From the NCBI RefSeq assembly GCF_001428435.1, contig NZ_LMSO01000001.1:1034653-1098652 (forward strand): a stretch of DNA of 64,000 bases. Reading direction: 5' to 3'. Below are positions 8,686-21,751 of the stretch, in pieces. The notes beneath the pieces are model-generated. The model saw nothing but the letters and a program-made list of their open reading frames with translations, ran no database searches and was not told where the DNA came from. Each line of letters begins with the position of its first letter. The first letter of the stretch is position 1. A program made the translations under genes and the position numbers. This stretch comes from Arthrobacter sp. Soil782. Its GTDB lineage: Bacteria > Actinomycetota > Actinomycetes > Actinomycetales > Micrococcaceae.

Positions 8686-9644
8686 TTGCGTTTCCTGTTC
8701 TTGCGCTGAGGCTGTACTCGTTGAGCTTTGGGTGGAGCAACTACTTCGACTGCCGGTTCACTCTTCTTCTCGCCGAGCAACGGAACCATGGGCAGTCCCT
8801 TCTTTGCGCGACGCTCGGCCAGGGCCTTCGCCGCCGGGGACCCCGGAGTAGGCATCCGCCTGATCACGTAGAACTGCTGAACCATGGTCCAGAGGTTGGT
8901 AGTGGTCCAGTAGATGAGCACACCGATCGGAAAGTTGATTCCACCAATGCCGAAGACCAGCGGAAGGATGTACAGCATGATCTTCTGCTGCCGCATGAAG
9001 GGACTCTGCATGGCCTCTTCGGACATGTTCTTGGCCATGATCTGCTTCTGCGTGATGAACTGCGAGGCGGTCATGGCAAGGATCATGATGATCGAAAGGA
9101 CCACCACTGAGGTATGTCCCTCAGTACCGAACCCGTGAAGCAGGGAGGAGGAGAGGGGCGCACCGAAGATCTCGGCAGCGTCGAACTGCTGCACATCGTC
9201 GACGGTCAGAGCACCGATACCCTCACCATTGTCGCTTGCGGTGGATACACCGTTCAGAACAGTGAACAAAGCGAAGAAGAACGGCATTTGGATCAGGATC
9301 GGCAGACACGCAGCAAACGGGTTTGTCCCATGCTTCTTGTACAGCGCCATCTGCTCCTGCGTCATTGCCTGACGCGAAAGCTGATCCGTCTTGCCCTTGT
9401 ATTTCTGCTGCAGCTTCCGAAGGTCCGGCTGCAGCGCCTGCATCCCGCGCTGGGCCTTGATCTGCTTCACGAAGACGGGGATCAAAGCGGCTCGGATGAC
9501 CACAACCAGGCCAACAATGGACAGCGTCCAGGTCCAGCCGGACGCCGCGTCCATCCCGAGGAAGGTGAATCCCTCGTGGAAAGCCTGCATGACCCAAGAC
9601 ACCAGCCATCGGAAGGGCAGGAGAATCGTTTCGAAGAAATCCAT
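8682..9644 (-). CDS. yidC: membrane protein insertase YidC/Oxa1
   Basis: Inserts and folds membrane proteins, alone or with SecYEG. The 320-aa protein begins with a helix near residue 10, followed by the conserved region VIRAALIPVFVKQIKAQRGM and LQQKYKG, then the cytoplasmic loop, TNPFAACLPILIQMPFFFAL and later membrane spans, ending in a basic tail. It lacks the large periplasmic domain of the Gram-negative form, as expected for actinobacteria. It stands 13 bases after yidD and overlaps khpB. Confidence 0.95.
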   Translation of the reverse strand: MDFFETILLPFRWLVSWVMQAFHEGFTFLGMDAASGWTWTLSIVGLVVVIRAALIPVFVKQIKAQRGMQALQPDLRKLQQKYKGKTDQLSRQAMTQEQMALYKKHGTNPFAACLPILIQMPFFFALFTVLNGVSTASDNGEGIGALTVDDVQQFDAAEIFGAPLSSSLLHGFGTEGHTSVVVLSIIMILAMTASQFITQKQIMAKNMSEEAMQSPFMRQQKIMLYILPLVFGIGGINFPIGVLIYWTTTNLWTMVQQFYVIRRMPTPGSPAAKALAERRAKKGLPMVPLLGEKKSEPAVEVVAPPKAQRVQPQRKNRKRK

Positions 9645-9657
9645 AATCTGTTGCTCC

Positions 9658-10011
9658 TCAGGCCGCTGGGCGGCTTTCCTCGTCTGCAGGAATCACCGGG
9701 TGATTCAGCACTACAATCTGTGGTTCCTCACCGGGTGCAAAGCGTCGCCCACCAGACGGCACGTGGTCCACGCCGCCGTCGTTCCAGGGATGGCACCGGC
9801 AGAGCCGCCTGGCAGCTAGCCATGAACCCTTTCCAGCACCATGGACGGTGACAGCTTCAAGTGCGTAGGCCGAGCAGGAGGGGAAAAATCGGCATACCGG
9901 TCCATAGAGGGGTGATATCAAGCGGCGGTAGCCAACAAGGATGCCGATAAGAATGACACGTGGCAGCGACAACAGCCCGGAGAGTCTGGACGGCGAATGA
10001 TCCCGTGTCAT
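9658..10011 (-). CDS. yidD: membrane protein insertion efficiency factor YidD
   Basis: Small membrane-associated helper of YidC insertion. I chose the ATG at 10011, which overlaps the rnpA stop (ATGA) and has a good AAGGGAGA ribosome site, giving 117 aa; an ATG 20 residues upstream adds an unlikely Arg-rich stretch. The family signature is clear: [27 protein letters not shown] followed by [12 protein letters not shown]. The tail is acidic and proline-rich. Confidence 0.93.
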   Translation of the reverse strand: MTRDHSPSRLSGLLSLPRVILIGILVGYRRLISPLYGPVCRFFPSCSAYALEAVTVHGAGKGSWLAARRLCRCHPWNDGGVDHVPSGGRRFAPGEEPQIVVLNHPVIPADEESRPAA

Positions 10012-10382
10012 CTGCCGTCTCCCTTTCTGCCGCCGTCCTTGCTGAACCGCTTCACACTCGATGCCAGGCATCGCTCAAAATCGGAACTGAGCTCGGGCCA
10101 ACCCGCCGAAGCCGCCGAAGGCAGTGCACGTACGACAACATCCACTCCGACTGGTCGCTTCACCAGCGCTGACGCTGCTGCTTCTCTCAGTCTCCTCTTA
10201 ACGAGATTCCTTGTTACCGCGTTCCCCACACTTTTCGACACAATGAAGCCGAAACGCGAAGGCCTACCGGCTCCGGTTCCGACCGCATATAACACCAAGT
10301 TCCGGCACCCCGAGCGGGTACCGGAACGAACGGTATGTGAAAAATCTGTGGCCGTCCGAACTCGGTGGGTGATAGAAAGCAC
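10008..10382 (-). CDS. rnpA: ribonuclease P protein component
   Basis: Protein subunit that helps the RNase P RNA cut the 5' leader from tRNA precursors. The 124-aa sequence has the family's basic core, including [27 protein letters not shown] (RNR motif). The GTG start at 10382 is preceded by GGAG. It lies 65 bases after rpmH and overlaps yidD by four bases. The rnpB RNA gene is not in the window. Confidence 0.95.
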   Translation of the reverse strand: MLSITHRVRTATDFSHTVRSGTRSGCRNLVLYAVGTGAGRPSRFGFIVSKSVGNAVTRNLVKRRLREAAASALVKRPVGVDVVVRALPSAASAGWPELSSDFERCLASSVKRFSKDGGRKGDGR

Positions 10383-10447
10383 CTGGAGCTCCGGGACGGT
10401 CAGGGCGTTGTCAGTTGAAACAACACCGGCGGACGGATTGACTGATG

Positions 10448-10585
10448 CTAGGCCGAAAGCTCGGTGCGTCCCTTGCCGCGGCGCGCAGACAGGATGGCGC
10501 GGCCGGCGCGGGTGCGCATGCGAAGGCGGAAGCCGTGCTTCTTGGCACGACGGCGGTTATTCGGCTGAAAGGTCCGCTTGCTCAC
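10448..10585 (-). CDS. rpmH: 50S ribosomal protein L34
   Basis: A 45-aa highly basic ribosomal protein. The sequence reads [18 protein letters not shown] and then [15 protein letters not shown], the universal L34 pattern. The start is GTG at 10585 with GGAG nine bases upstream; the longer frame from 10669 is an artefact. It is transcribed away from dnaA and begins the rpmH-rnpA-yidD-yidC-khpB-rsmG run. Confidence 0.97.
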   Translation of the reverse strand: MSKRTFQPNNRRRAKKHGFRLRMRTRAGRAILSARRGKGRTELSA

Positions 10586-11039
10586 TGTGATACTCCAGAA
10601 CGTTCTTGGCATGCGCTGCCGTTGCAACAAGGGGGAAGAACGGACTGGCGCAATGAAGTTGTAGTACATCTGCGTTGGCGGGCAACAGCATACTGTTCAG
10701 CGCTTGGCTGGCCGTATGGAGGCACGCAAAATGCAGACATAAAGGACTACATAACGTTAGGGCACCGGACACAAGACGGTCAAACCGACCGGCTTCGACA
10801 CAGCGAGCGGCGTCCTGTGAACCATGTGGACAACTGCCGCCAACCGGCCGCTCCTGCACCTGACGGGCACTCGCGGGAATTACCTTATCCACAGGCACAG
10901 GCCCAGCTATCCTCTGTACTTTTCATCGTCTACTGTTGCCGGGTGGCGCAATTATCCACGTACTGTGCATAACTCTGTGGATTACTGACCCTCCTACGGG
11001 GTCGAGATGGCTCAAAAGAACTGACAACTGAGGACGCGA
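10586..11039. other. rpmH-dnaA intergenic region, left part of oriC
   Basis: Gene-free divergent region of 454 bases with promoters for rpmH and dnaA. DnaA boxes: a perfect TTATCCACA at 10885-10893, TTATCCACG at 10952-10960, TGTGCATAA at 10964-10972, TGTGGATTA at 10976-10984 and TGTGGACAA at 10825-10833. The cluster just before dnaA suggests autoregulation as well as a role in origin function. Confidence 0.8.
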
Positions 11040-12443
11040 GTGAGTACAGACGAGATCAATGATGTAGGAAGCTCCTGGCGCAAGGTCATCCGAACACTGG
11101 AACAGGACGAGCGGATATCTCCACGTCAACGTGGGTTCGTGGTGCTGGCGCAGGCACAGGGACTCATCGGGACAACCCTGCTGGTGGCCGTTCCGAATGA
11201 ACTGACCCGCGAAGTTTTGCAGAGTCAGCTGAAGAGCCAGCTCAATGACGCACTAAAAGACGTTTTCCGAGAGGATATCCAGTGCGCGTTCGTCATTGAT
11301 CCGGAACTCACTCCGATCATTGAAGAAGAACCGGAAGAGATTCCGGAGGAAAGTGCGCCGCGGGAGCAGACGCCATCGCCCACTCCACCGAGCAACTCCC
11401 ATGAGTTCGGGCGACTGAATCCTAAATACATCTTTGACACCTTCGTCATTGGTTCATCGAACCGGTTTGCGCATGCGGCCGCAGTGGCGGTCGCCGAGGC
11501 GCCGGCCAAGGCGTACAACCCGCTCTTCATCTACGGCGATTCCGGGCTGGGTAAAACCCATCTGCTACACGCCATCGGCCACTACGCCCGCCACCTCTAC
11601 ACAGGGATCCGGGTTCGCTACGTAAACTCCGAGGAATTCACGAACGACTTCATCAACTCAATTCGCGATGATGAAGGCACAAGCTTCAAGCAGACGTATC
11701 GGAACGTCGACATCCTGCTCATCGATGACATTCAGTTCCTCTCCGGCAAAGACCGTACACAGGAGGAGTTCTTTCACACCTTCAACGCCCTGCACAACCA
11801 CAGCAAGCAGGTGGTCATCACCTCTGATCTTCCGCCCAAGCAGCTGTCCGGCTTCGAGGAGCGGATGCGTTCGCGCTTCGAGTGGGGGCTTCTTACTGAC
11901 ATCCAGCCGCCGGAACTGGAAACCCGGATCGCCATCCTTCGTAAGAAGGCAATCAGCGAAGGAATGAGCGCACCCGACGAGGTGCTTGAGTACATCGCGT
12001 CGAAGATCTCCACGAACATCCGTGAACTCGAGGGTGCGCTGATCCGCGTAACAGCCTTCGCCAGCCTGAACCGCCAAGCGGTGGACAAGAACCTGGCCGA
12101 GATCGTGCTCAAGGACTTGATCAGTGACGACGGCGCCCAGGAAATTACATCGTCGCTGATCATGGCGCAGACAGCTGAGTACTTCAACATCACTCTTGAT
12201 GACCTGTGCAGCAAGTCGCGAACGCGCACGCTGGTGACGGCACGGCAGATTGCGATGTACCTGTGCCGTGAGCTGACCGATATGTCACTACCGAAAATAG
12301 GCCAGGAGCTGGGAGGACGGGATCACACCACTGTCATCCACGCTGACCGCAAAATTCGCGAGCTCATGGCGGAACGCCGGGCCATCTACAACCAGGTGAC
12401 AGAACTGACCAACCGGATCAAGCACCACCGGAAAGATTCATAG
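11040..12443 (+). CDS. dnaA: chromosomal replication initiator DnaA
   Basis: Binds DnaA boxes at oriC and, with ATP, melts the origin. The 467-aa protein has domain I to about residue 85, a variable acidic linker, the AAA+ core with Walker [18 protein letters not shown] (near residue 165), Walker [11 protein letters not shown] (near 225) and sensor regions, and the C-terminal box-binding helix-turn-helix with [15 protein letters not shown]. The start is GTG with GAGGA upstream. It is flanked by DnaA-box-bearing intergenic regions on both sides. Confidence 0.98.
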   Translation: MSTDEINDVGSSWRKVIRTLEQDERISPRQRGFVVLAQAQGLIGTTLLVAVPNELTREVLQSQLKSQLNDALKDVFREDIQCAFVIDPELTPIIEEEPEEIPEESAPREQTPSPTPPSNSHEFGRLNPKYIFDTFVIGSSNRFAHAAAVAVAEAPAKAYNPLFIYGDSGLGKTHLLHAIGHYARHLYTGIRVRYVNSEEFTNDFINSIRDDEGTSFKQTYRNVDILLIDDIQFLSGKDRTQEEFFHTFNALHNHSKQVVITSDLPPKQLSGFEERMRSRFEWGLLTDIQPPELETRIAILRKKAISEGMSAPDEVLEYIASKISTNIRELEGALIRVTAFASLNRQAVDKNLAEIVLKDLISDDGAQEITSSLIMAQTAEYFNITLDDLCSKSRTRTLVTARQIAMYLCRELTDMSLPKIGQELGGRDHTTVIHADRKIRELMAERRAIYNQVTELTNRIKHHRKDS

Positions 12444-12896
12444 GACCTCTGGTACCTACCTCAGCCGCGCGTGAATTAACAGCTGTGGAAACAATTGTGG
12501 ATAACTACCGGATTCCCGTGGACGTTAATGAGGACAACGCCCGGGAAGCCTGTGGACCGCTGAATTACGGCTATCGCATACACAGCACACCTTGTACTTC
12601 TCCGTCTTCTGCTCACATGCTGTACACAGGGAGAATCCGCGGAAATGCCAGTACTAGGAAGGTTATCCACAGTATCCACAGGAGTTATTAACACTACTGA
12701 TCCTTAATCCATCGATCTGTTCCAAATAACATTTCCCCTCCTGACCATCCGGCAAGACTGTCCGCTGTGTCGCGCTAAGCTGTGACTCAGTAGAGTTGAC
12801 GCTTGCTCACGCCTCATCCTTCGCCCGCAAAGAATCGTCGGCCAGGTCGAGGTCGAGTGGCTTCCCCATGTACCTCGCGAAAGGCGGCACCCTTCA
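12444..12896. other. dnaA-dnaN intergenic region, main oriC
   Basis: 453 bases without a gene. Perfect DnaA boxes lie at 12496-12504 (TGTGGATAA, reverse) and 12663-12671 (TTATCCACA), with GTATCCACA directly adjoining at 12672-12680. AT-richer sequence follows (12681-12740), a likely unwinding zone. In actinobacteria the dnaA-dnaN interval is the functional origin, so I place oriC here. The dnaN promoter should lie near the right end. Confidence 0.85.
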
Positions 12897-14021
12897 GTGA
12901 AATTCCGAGTCGAGCGCGATGTCCTGGCTGAGGCCGTCACGTGGACGGCGCGTTCCTTGTCACCGCGTCCTCCCGTACCGGTGCTATCGGGACTGTTGAT
13001 CAAGGCGGGTGCAGGCAGTCTCAGCTTGGCCAGCTTTGACTACGAAATCTCAGCTCGTTTGGAAATTGCCGCTGATGTAGCCGAAGAAGGCACCATTCTC
13101 GTGTCCGGCAGGTTACTCGCTGACATCTGCCGCAGCCTTCCGTCCGCACCGGTTGAGGTACAGACTGACGGATCAAAGGTCACACTGACCTGCCGTAACA
13201 GCCGCTTCAACCTGGCGACGATGCCGGAAGCGGAGTATCCCGAACTTCCAGCGCTGCCGGAGGTCAGCGGCGTCGTCGACGGCGATGCTTTCGCCGAAGC
13301 CGTCTCGCAGGTCATCATCGCTGCCAGCAGGGATGACACACTGCCTATCCTCACCGGTGTACGGATGGAGATCGAGGACGACCTGATCACCTTCCTCGCC
13401 ACCGACCGTTACCGCCTGGCGTTGCGCGAACTCTCCTGGAAACCGACGAATCCTGGAATCTCCACCAGCGCCCTGGTCAAAGCCAAAACTCTGAGCGAAG
13501 TGGCAAAGACCCTGGGCGGATCCGGAGATCTCAACATCGCCCTGTCTGACAACAGTGAACTCATCGGCTTTGAAAGTGGCGGCCGGCGAACTACCTCCTT
13601 GCTGGTTGACGGCGATTACCCCAAAATCCGGTCCCTTTTTCCGGACAGCACACCCATCCATGCAACGGTGGAGACGAGTTTGCTGGTCGAAGCAGTCCGT
13701 CGTGTGTCCTTGGTGGCCGAGCGGAATACGCCTGTGCGCCTCGCTTTCAGTGCAGGCCAGGTGGTACTTGACGCCGGTACGGGTGAGGACGCCCAGGCAT
13801 CCGAAGCCATCGAAGCTACCCTGGACGGCGAGGACATTACCGTTGCCTTCAACCCGCATTACCTGAGTGAAGGTCTTGGTGCCTTCAGCAGCCGCTTCGT
13901 GCGGTTCTCCTTCACCACCCCGCCGAAACCCGCTGTTATCTCGGCGCAGGAAGAGGCAACCGGCTCTGACCGGGAAGATTACAGGTACTTGTTGATGCCG
14001 GTGAGGTTGCCAAACCAGTAG
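12897..14021 (+). CDS. dnaN: DNA polymerase III beta sliding clamp
   Basis: Ring-shaped processivity clamp for the replicative polymerase and many repair enzymes. The 374-aa protein has the three repeated clamp domains; recognisable stretches are MKFRVERDVLAEAVTWTARSL at the start, TDRYRLALRELSW in the middle and the end YRYLLMPVRLP. The GTG start is at 12897. It is followed after 41 bases by gnd, the usual actinobacterial order. Confidence 0.97.
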   Translation: MKFRVERDVLAEAVTWTARSLSPRPPVPVLSGLLIKAGAGSLSLASFDYEISARLEIAADVAEEGTILVSGRLLADICRSLPSAPVEVQTDGSKVTLTCRNSRFNLATMPEAEYPELPALPEVSGVVDGDAFAEAVSQVIIAASRDDTLPILTGVRMEIEDDLITFLATDRYRLALRELSWKPTNPGISTSALVKAKTLSEVAKTLGGSGDLNIALSDNSELIGFESGGRRTTSLLVDGDYPKIRSLFPDSTPIHATVETSLLVEAVRRVSLVAERNTPVRLAFSAGQVVLDAGTGEDAQASEAIEATLDGEDITVAFNPHYLSEGLGAFSSRFVRFSFTTPPKPAVISAQEEATGSDREDYRYLLMPVRLPNQ

Positions 14022-14062
14022 CAGCGAGACCGTCCATCCCACCGAAACCCATGGAGGATACT

Positions 14063-14950
14063 TTGCACATCGGCCTAATCGGACTCGGAAAAATGGGACA
14101 TAACATGCGGGAACGGTTGCGTTCCAAGGGCATTGAGGTTTCCGGTTACGACCGCAATCCGGATGTATCCGACGTCGCAAGTCTTGATGAACTGATTGCT
14201 ACGATCCCCACTCCACGGGTGGTCTGGGTCATGGTCCCGGCTGGAAAGATTACCGATCAGGTGATTGCCGAGCTGGGAGAGAAGCTCTCCGAGGGCGATC
14301 TCGTGATTGATGGCGGCAATACCAAGTTCAGTACCGATCAGGAACACAGCGAGCAGTTGTCACTCAAAGGCATTGCCTTTGTTGATTGTGGGGTCTCCGG
14401 CGGTGTATGGGGCCTTGAGAACGGATATGGGCTGATGGTTGGCGGAGCTGCCGAGGATGTTGAACGGGTGATGCCGGTCTTCGATGCCTTGCGTCCGGAA
14501 GGTGACCGCGAAGAAAGCTTCGTCCATGTGGGAGACACCGGTGCGGGACACTACGCAAAAATGGTGCATAACGGGATTGAGTACGGTCTGATGCAGGCTT
14601 ACGCCGAGGGCTACGAACTGCTCGAGGCAAAAGACATCATCAAGGATGTACACGGGACATTCCGCGCATGGCAAAAGGGTACAGTCGTGCGCTCCTGGCT
14701 GCTGGACCTGTTGGTGAAAGCGCTCGAGGAAGACCCGAAACTCACCCAGGTCGGTGCTTACGTTGAGGACTCAGGCGAAGGGCGGTGGACAGTTGAGCAG
14801 GCTATTGCCAATGAAGTGGCCGCACCAGCCATCACTGCTGCGCTCTTTGCCCGCTTCAGTTCGCGGCAGGAGGATGCACCCTCGCTGAAGATGGTTGCGG
14901 CCCTGCGTAACCAGTTCGGCGGCCATGCCGTACGCCCTCCCCGCAAGTGA
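14063..14950 (+). CDS. gnd: 6-phosphogluconate dehydrogenase, decarboxylating (short form)
   Basis: Converts 6-phosphogluconate to ribulose 5-phosphate and CO2 in the pentose phosphate pathway. It has the Rossmann motif IGLIGLGKMGHNM, the substrate signature DCGVSGGVWGLENGYGLMVGG and the catalytic-region helix HYAKMVHNGIEYGLMQAYAEGY. At about 295 aa it is the short YqeC-like form rather than the 470-aa enzyme, so cofactor preference may be NAD. I prefer the TTG start at 14063, because the ATG at 14051 sits on the GGAGG ribosome site itself; the difference is four residues. The gluconate kinase gntK at 27.1 kb would feed this step. Confidence 0.92.
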   Translation: MHIGLIGLGKMGHNMRERLRSKGIEVSGYDRNPDVSDVASLDELIATIPTPRVVWVMVPAGKITDQVIAELGEKLSEGDLVIDGGNTKFSTDQEHSEQLSLKGIAFVDCGVSGGVWGLENGYGLMVGGAAEDVERVMPVFDALRPEGDREESFVHVGDTGAGHYAKMVHNGIEYGLMQAYAEGYELLEAKDIIKDVHGTFRAWQKGTVVRSWLLDLLVKALEEDPKLTQVGAYVEDSGEGRWTVEQAIANEVAAPAITAALFARFSSRQEDAPSLKMVAALRNQFGGHAVRPPRK

Positions 14951-14967
14951 AACATGATTGAGCATCG

Positions 14968-16149
14968 GTGTACGTCCAGCATCTCTCACTGACCGATTTC
15001 CGTAGCTATTCCCAGCTTGAGGTTGCCCTGGAACCAGGAGTGACGGTGTTCGTCGGGCAAAACGGCGTCGGGAAGACCAATATCGTCGAAGCCATCGGTT
15101 ACCTCGGGTCCCTCTCGTCCCACCGGGTGAGCTCCGACAAACCGTTGATAGCCTTCGAAGCTGAGCGGGCGTTGGTCCGTGGGCGCCTGGTACGCGGATC
15201 GCAGGCCACGAGTGTGGAGCTGGAGATCAACGGCGAGCGGGCCAATCGCGCCCGTATCAACCGGGCCAACCCGGTTCGGGCACGGGACGCCGCAGGTATC
15301 CTGCGTACGGTTCTCTTTGCACCGGAAGACCTCGCTCTCGTCAAGGGAGATCCGTCCAACCGCCGCCGGTTCCTGGACGAACTGATGGTGCAGCTGGTAC
15401 CGCATCATGCCGGCACACGAGCGGACTACGAACGGGTCTTGAAACAGCGCAACGCATTGCTCAAATCGTTGCGGGGGCGCAGGCTGACGGATGCGCATGA
15501 GGCCACTTTGGAAGTGTGGGACCAGCACCTTGCGGCGGTTGGTTCACAACTCCTCCATGCCCGACTAGCCGTTCTGACCAGACTTCTGCCGCATATCCAA
15601 AAGGCCTATCGCGAGCTGACCGACGGCTCGAAAGTTGCAACAGCCGCTTACCGTTCGTCCCTGGTCGGTCCGGTTTCCGATGACGACGACGGCCAGGCAC
15701 CTTCTTCGGCCGAAGACCTCGGCACGCTCTCCATTGAACACATCACTGAGCGGTTTTTGACGACAATCAGGGAGCAGCGGCGCCGCGAAACCGAGCGTGG
15801 TATCTCATTGGTGGGGCCGCACCGCGATGAGGTGGAGCTCATGCTCGGTCGTGCCCTGGTCAAGGGGTATGCCTCGCACGGCGAAACCTGGTCGATGGCG
15901 CTTGCGCTCCGCCTCGGCTCGTACTACCTCCTGACCGATGATGATCAGACCCCGGGATCAACGCCAGTCCTGATTCTCGACGATGTGTTTGCTGAACTGG
16001 ATACTGATCGCCGGGAGCGGTTGGCCTCTGTGGTCGTCGGGGCTGAACAGGTACTAGTGACCGCTGCGGTTGGAGCGGATGTACCTGCTGCGTTGGCAGG
16101 CCGCCAGTTCGAGGTAGTACCGGGGGGCTTCAGTGAAGTACCGGCCTGA
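14968..16149 (+). CDS. recF: DNA replication and repair protein RecF
   Basis: SMC-like ATPase that directs RecA loading at gaps and helps restart forks. It has Walker A VGQNGVGKTNIVEAIGYL near residue 30, the conserved RIN-RA...FAPEDLALVKGDPSNRRRFLDE block, and the C-terminal signature and Walker B (SMALALRLGSYYLL, then PVLILDDVFAELD). The length of 393 aa is normal. The GTG start lies 17 bases after gnd, and its 3' end overlaps the next gene. Confidence 0.96.
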   Translation: MYVQHLSLTDFRSYSQLEVALEPGVTVFVGQNGVGKTNIVEAIGYLGSLSSHRVSSDKPLIAFEAERALVRGRLVRGSQATSVELEINGERANRARINRANPVRARDAAGILRTVLFAPEDLALVKGDPSNRRRFLDELMVQLVPHHAGTRADYERVLKQRNALLKSLRGRRLTDAHEATLEVWDQHLAAVGSQLLHARLAVLTRLLPHIQKAYRELTDGSKVATAAYRSSLVGPVSDDDDGQAPSSAEDLGTLSIEHITERFLTTIREQRRRETERGISLVGPHRDEVELMLGRALVKGYASHGETWSMALALRLGSYYLLTDDDQTPGSTPVLILDDVFAELDTDRRERLASVVVGAEQVLVTAAVGADVPAALAGRQFEVVPGGFSEVPA

Positions 16150-16732
16150 AGATAATCGTGCAGCGCCGGGTGTTATGAAGGCACAACCCAATGACGACGC
16201 CGGCACACCCCTTGCGGATGATTCCGGGGACACACCTGCCCAGGATGCACCGCGGCTGTTGTTGAACCGACTCCGCGATGCGTCTGCAGCGCGTGGTGAT
16301 CTTCGCGCGCCGACCGCCCGCCGTCGTCGTACCGGGAATGGTGTTCATCATCCCGGAGGTCAGGAGTCCTACACCGGCAGGGATCCGCAGGGAGTCGGGG
16401 CCGTATTCGGGCGGCTCCTTAGTGAGCGAGGCTGGAATTCGCCGGTAGCCGTGGGGTCGGTCATGGCTCGGTGGCCGGAACTGGTCGGGCAGGAAATCGC
16501 CAGCCACTGTACTCCCGAAAGCTTCCACGAAACAACGGTTCTCGTGCGCTGCGATTCCACCGCCTGGGCAACGCAGCTCAGACTGATCAGCCCTGACCTT
16601 TTACGCCGCTTCGAACACGAGCTGGGTACAGGTGTTGTGACGGCCATGAAGATTGTCGGGCCGTCGGCTCCGTCGTGGCGAAAAGGGGGCCGATCGGTTC
16701 CCGGCAGAGGTCCCAGGGACACCTATGGGTGA
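16133..16732 (+). CDS. dciA: DciA-like protein (DUF721), probable helicase loader
   Basis: DciA proteins help load the replicative helicase DnaB in bacteria that lack DnaC. The 199-aa protein has a disordered basic N-terminal half and a C-terminal DUF721 domain: VGAVFGRLLSERGW, then MARWPELVGQEIASHCTPE and STAWATQLRLISPDLLRR. The GTG start overlaps the recF stop by 17 bases, with a strong G-rich ribosome site in recF, so translation is coupled. The location between recF and gyrB is the standard one in actinobacteria. Confidence 0.9.
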   Translation: MKYRPEDNRAAPGVMKAQPNDDAGTPLADDSGDTPAQDAPRLLLNRLRDASAARGDLRAPTARRRRTGNGVHHPGGQESYTGRDPQGVGAVFGRLLSERGWNSPVAVGSVMARWPELVGQEIASHCTPESFHETTVLVRCDSTAWATQLRLISPDLLRRFEHELGTGVVTAMKIVGPSAPSWRKGGRSVPGRGPRDTYG

Positions 16733-19035
<2,303 letters not shown>

Positions 19036-19117
19036 GCGTCATTGAGTAGCCCCGGCCGGGCACGCAGCTATCTGCTGGCCCGGGTCCTGACACGCATTCA
19101 CGAATGGAACGAACTAG

Positions 19118-21751
19118 ATGAGTGACGAAGTAACGCCTGAGGTTCCGAGCGGTACGCCCATTGAAGGTGCACTTCTGACGGACCGTATCGAGCAGGTAGA
19201 CCTGCAGACCGAGATGCAGCGGTCCTACCTGGACTACGCAATGGCGGTCATTGTCGGTCGCGCGCTGCCTGACGTGCGTGACGGTCTGAAACCCGTTCAC
19301 CGTCGCGTTCTCTATGCAATGTTCGACGGCGGCTACCGCCCCGACCGCTCGTTCAACAAGTGTGCGCGCGTTGTCGGTGAGGTCATGGGCCAGTACCACC
19401 CGCACGGCGACAGCGCTATCTATGATGCACTCGTCCGGCTGATCCAGGACTGGACCATGCGTTACCCGTTGGCCCTTGGTCAGGGGAACTTCGGATCGCC
19501 GGGTAACGACGGCGCGGCAGCCCCCCGGTATACCGAGACCAAGATGGCACCGCTGGCCATGGAGATGGTCCGCGACATCGACGAAGAGACTGTCGACTTC
19601 CAGGACAACTACGACGGAAAAAACCAGGAACCCACCATCCTGCCGGCGCGCTTTCCGAACCTGCTGGTCAATGGCTCCTCCGGTATTGCCGTCGGCATGG
19701 CAACCAACATCCCGCCGCACAACCTGCGTGAGGTGGCGGACGGTGTGCAGTGGTATCTGCAGAACCCGACTGCCAGCAAGGAAGAACTGCTTGAGGCGCT
19801 CATCCAGCGCATCAAGGGACCGGATTTCCCTACCGGAGCGCAGATTCTTGGCCACAGGGGTATTGAAGACGCCTACCGGACAGGCCGCGGTTCAATCACC
19901 ATGCGCGCCGTGGTCAACGTGGAGGAAATTCAGGGTCGTACCTGCCTGGTCGTAACCGAGTTGCCCTACCAGGCCAATCCGGACAACCTGGCGATCAAGA
20001 TTGCCGATCTCGTCAAGGACGGGAAGGTTTCGGGGATCGCCGACCTCCGGGATGAGACCTCGGGCCGCACGGGCCAGCGCCTGGTCATTGTCCTGAAGCG
20101 TGATGCCGTGGCCAAAGTAGTGCTCAACAACCTCTACAAGCACACGCAGCTCCAGGACAATTTCAGCGCCAACATGCTGGCGATCGTGGATGAGGTCCCC
20201 CGCACCCTCAGCCTGGATGCCTTCATTCGGCACTGGGTGACGCATCAGCTCGAAGTCATTGTCCGCAGAACCAGGTACCGCCTGCGGAAAGCGGAAGAAG
20301 CCGCACATATTCTGCGGGGACTGCTCAAGGCACTCGACGCCCTCGATGACGTGATCGCCCTTATCCGGAGATCTTCGACCGTAGAAGACGCACGCAATGG
20401 GCTGATGGGTCTGCTGGACATTGACGAGATCCAGGCTCAGGCGATTCTGGACATGCAGCTGCGGCGGCTCGCCGCCCTGGAGAGGCAGAAAATCCAGGAT
20501 CAGCATGCCAAGCTCGAATCCGAAATCACCGAGTACAAAAGAATTCTTGCCTCCGAGGTACAGCAACGCGAAATCGTCTCCACGGAGTTGCAGGAGATCG
20601 TCGACAAGCATGGAGATGACCGCCGCACCGAGATCCTCATGGGGTACGACGGCGATATGAGCATGGAAGACCTCATCCCTGAAGAGGAGATGGTGGTCAC
20701 CATCACCCGCGGTGGTTACGTCAAGCGGACCCGTAGTGATAACTACCGCCAGCAGGCTCGGGGCGGTAAGGGTATCCGTGGGGCGCAGTTGCGCGGCGAC
20801 GACGTCGTCGAACACTTCTTCGTCACCACGACGCACCATTGGCTGCTGTTTTTCACCAACCTTGGGCGCGTCTACCGCGCGAAGGCGTACGAGCTTGTGG
20901 AAGCGGCACGCGACGCCAAGGGTCAGCATGTAGCGAACCTGTTGGCATTCCAACCTGACGAAACCATTGCGCAGGTACTTGATCTGCGCGATTACCAGCA
21001 ATCCCCTTACCTGGTGCTGGCAACCAAACGCGGCCTGGTCAAGAAGACGCGCCTCGAGGACTATGACACCAACCGGTCCGCGGGTGTTATCGCCATCAAC
21101 CTGCGTGACGGTGATGAACTGGTGTCAGCTCAGCTTGTGTCCGAAACCGACGACATGATGCTGGTCTCCCGGAAAGGGCAGTCACTTCGCTTCAGTGCCA
21201 CCGATGAGGCGTTACGCCCGATGGGCAGGGCTACCTCGGGAGTGACCGGCATGAAGTTCCGGGAAGAGGATGAACTACTGGCGGCCAACGTCGTGAGTGA
21301 TGACTCCTACGTGTTCATCGTGACCGAGGGCGGCTTCGCGAAGCGGACCAAGGTCGATGAGTATCGGGTGCAGGGCCGTGGTGGGCTGGGCATTAAGGTA
21401 GCAAAGCTTGCTGACGTGCGCGGCGATCTGGTTGGTGCCCTCATCGTGCAGGAAGAAGACGAAGTCCTCGTTGTTATGGGCGGCGGCAAGGTGGTGCGGT
21501 CATCGGTGGCCGGCGTTCCGGCGAAGGGCCGTGACACCATGGGCGTGATTTTCGCGAAGCCGGACAAGTCGGACCGGATCATCGCTGTTGCCCGCAACAC
21601 GGAACGTGGACTCACGGTGGATGAGGAAGTTCCGGTAATGGGTGTGGATGACACTGAATCTGCGCCGGTTGCGCCTGATGAAGTACCGTTGTCGTCAGAA
21701 GAAACGGCTGAGCCGGAGGCTGAGTCAAGCGATATTGGAGGTTCCGAGTGA
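19118..21751 (+). CDS. gyrA: DNA gyrase subunit A
   Basis: DNA-cleaving subunit of gyrase. The catalytic tyrosine is Tyr138 in [12 protein letters not shown]. The quinolone-determining region reads [15 protein letters not shown] with Ser99 and Asp103 at the positions equivalent to E. coli Ser83 and Asp87, the unmutated pattern. The C-terminal half has the beta-pinwheel repeats, including the GyrA box [14 protein letters not shown], and an acidic tail. Its stop overlaps the next gene by four bases (GTGA). Confidence 0.98.
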   Translation: MSDEVTPEVPSGTPIEGALLTDRIEQVDLQTEMQRSYLDYAMAVIVGRALPDVRDGLKPVHRRVLYAMFDGGYRPDRSFNKCARVVGEVMGQYHPHGDSAIYDALVRLIQDWTMRYPLALGQGNFGSPGNDGAAAPRYTETKMAPLAMEMVRDIDEETVDFQDNYDGKNQEPTILPARFPNLLVNGSSGIAVGMATNIPPHNLREVADGVQWYLQNPTASKEELLEALIQRIKGPDFPTGAQILGHRGIEDAYRTGRGSITMRAVVNVEEIQGRTCLVVTELPYQANPDNLAIKIADLVKDGKVSGIADLRDETSGRTGQRLVIVLKRDAVAKVVLNNLYKHTQLQDNFSANMLAIVDEVPRTLSLDAFIRHWVTHQLEVIVRRTRYRLRKAEEAAHILRGLLKALDALDDVIALIRRSSTVEDARNGLMGLLDIDEIQAQAILDMQLRRLAALERQKIQDQHAKLESEITEYKRILASEVQQREIVSTELQEIVDKHGDDRRTEILMGYDGDMSMEDLIPEEEMVVTITRGGYVKRTRSDNYRQQARGGKGIRGAQLRGDDVVEHFFVTTTHHWLLFFTNLGRVYRAKAYELVEAARDAKGQHVANLLAFQPDETIAQVLDLRDYQQSPYLVLATKRGLVKKTRLEDYDTNRSAGVIAINLRDGDELVSAQLVSETDDMMLVSRKGQSLRFSATDEALRPMGRATSGVTGMKFREEDELLAANVVSDDSYVFIVTEGGFAKRTKVDEYRVQGRGGLGIKVAKLADVRGDLVGALIVQEEDEVLVVMGGGKVVRSSVAGVPAKGRDTMGVIFAKPDKSDRIIAVARNTERGLTVDEEVPVMGVDDTESAPVAPDEVPLSSEETAEPEAESSDIGGSE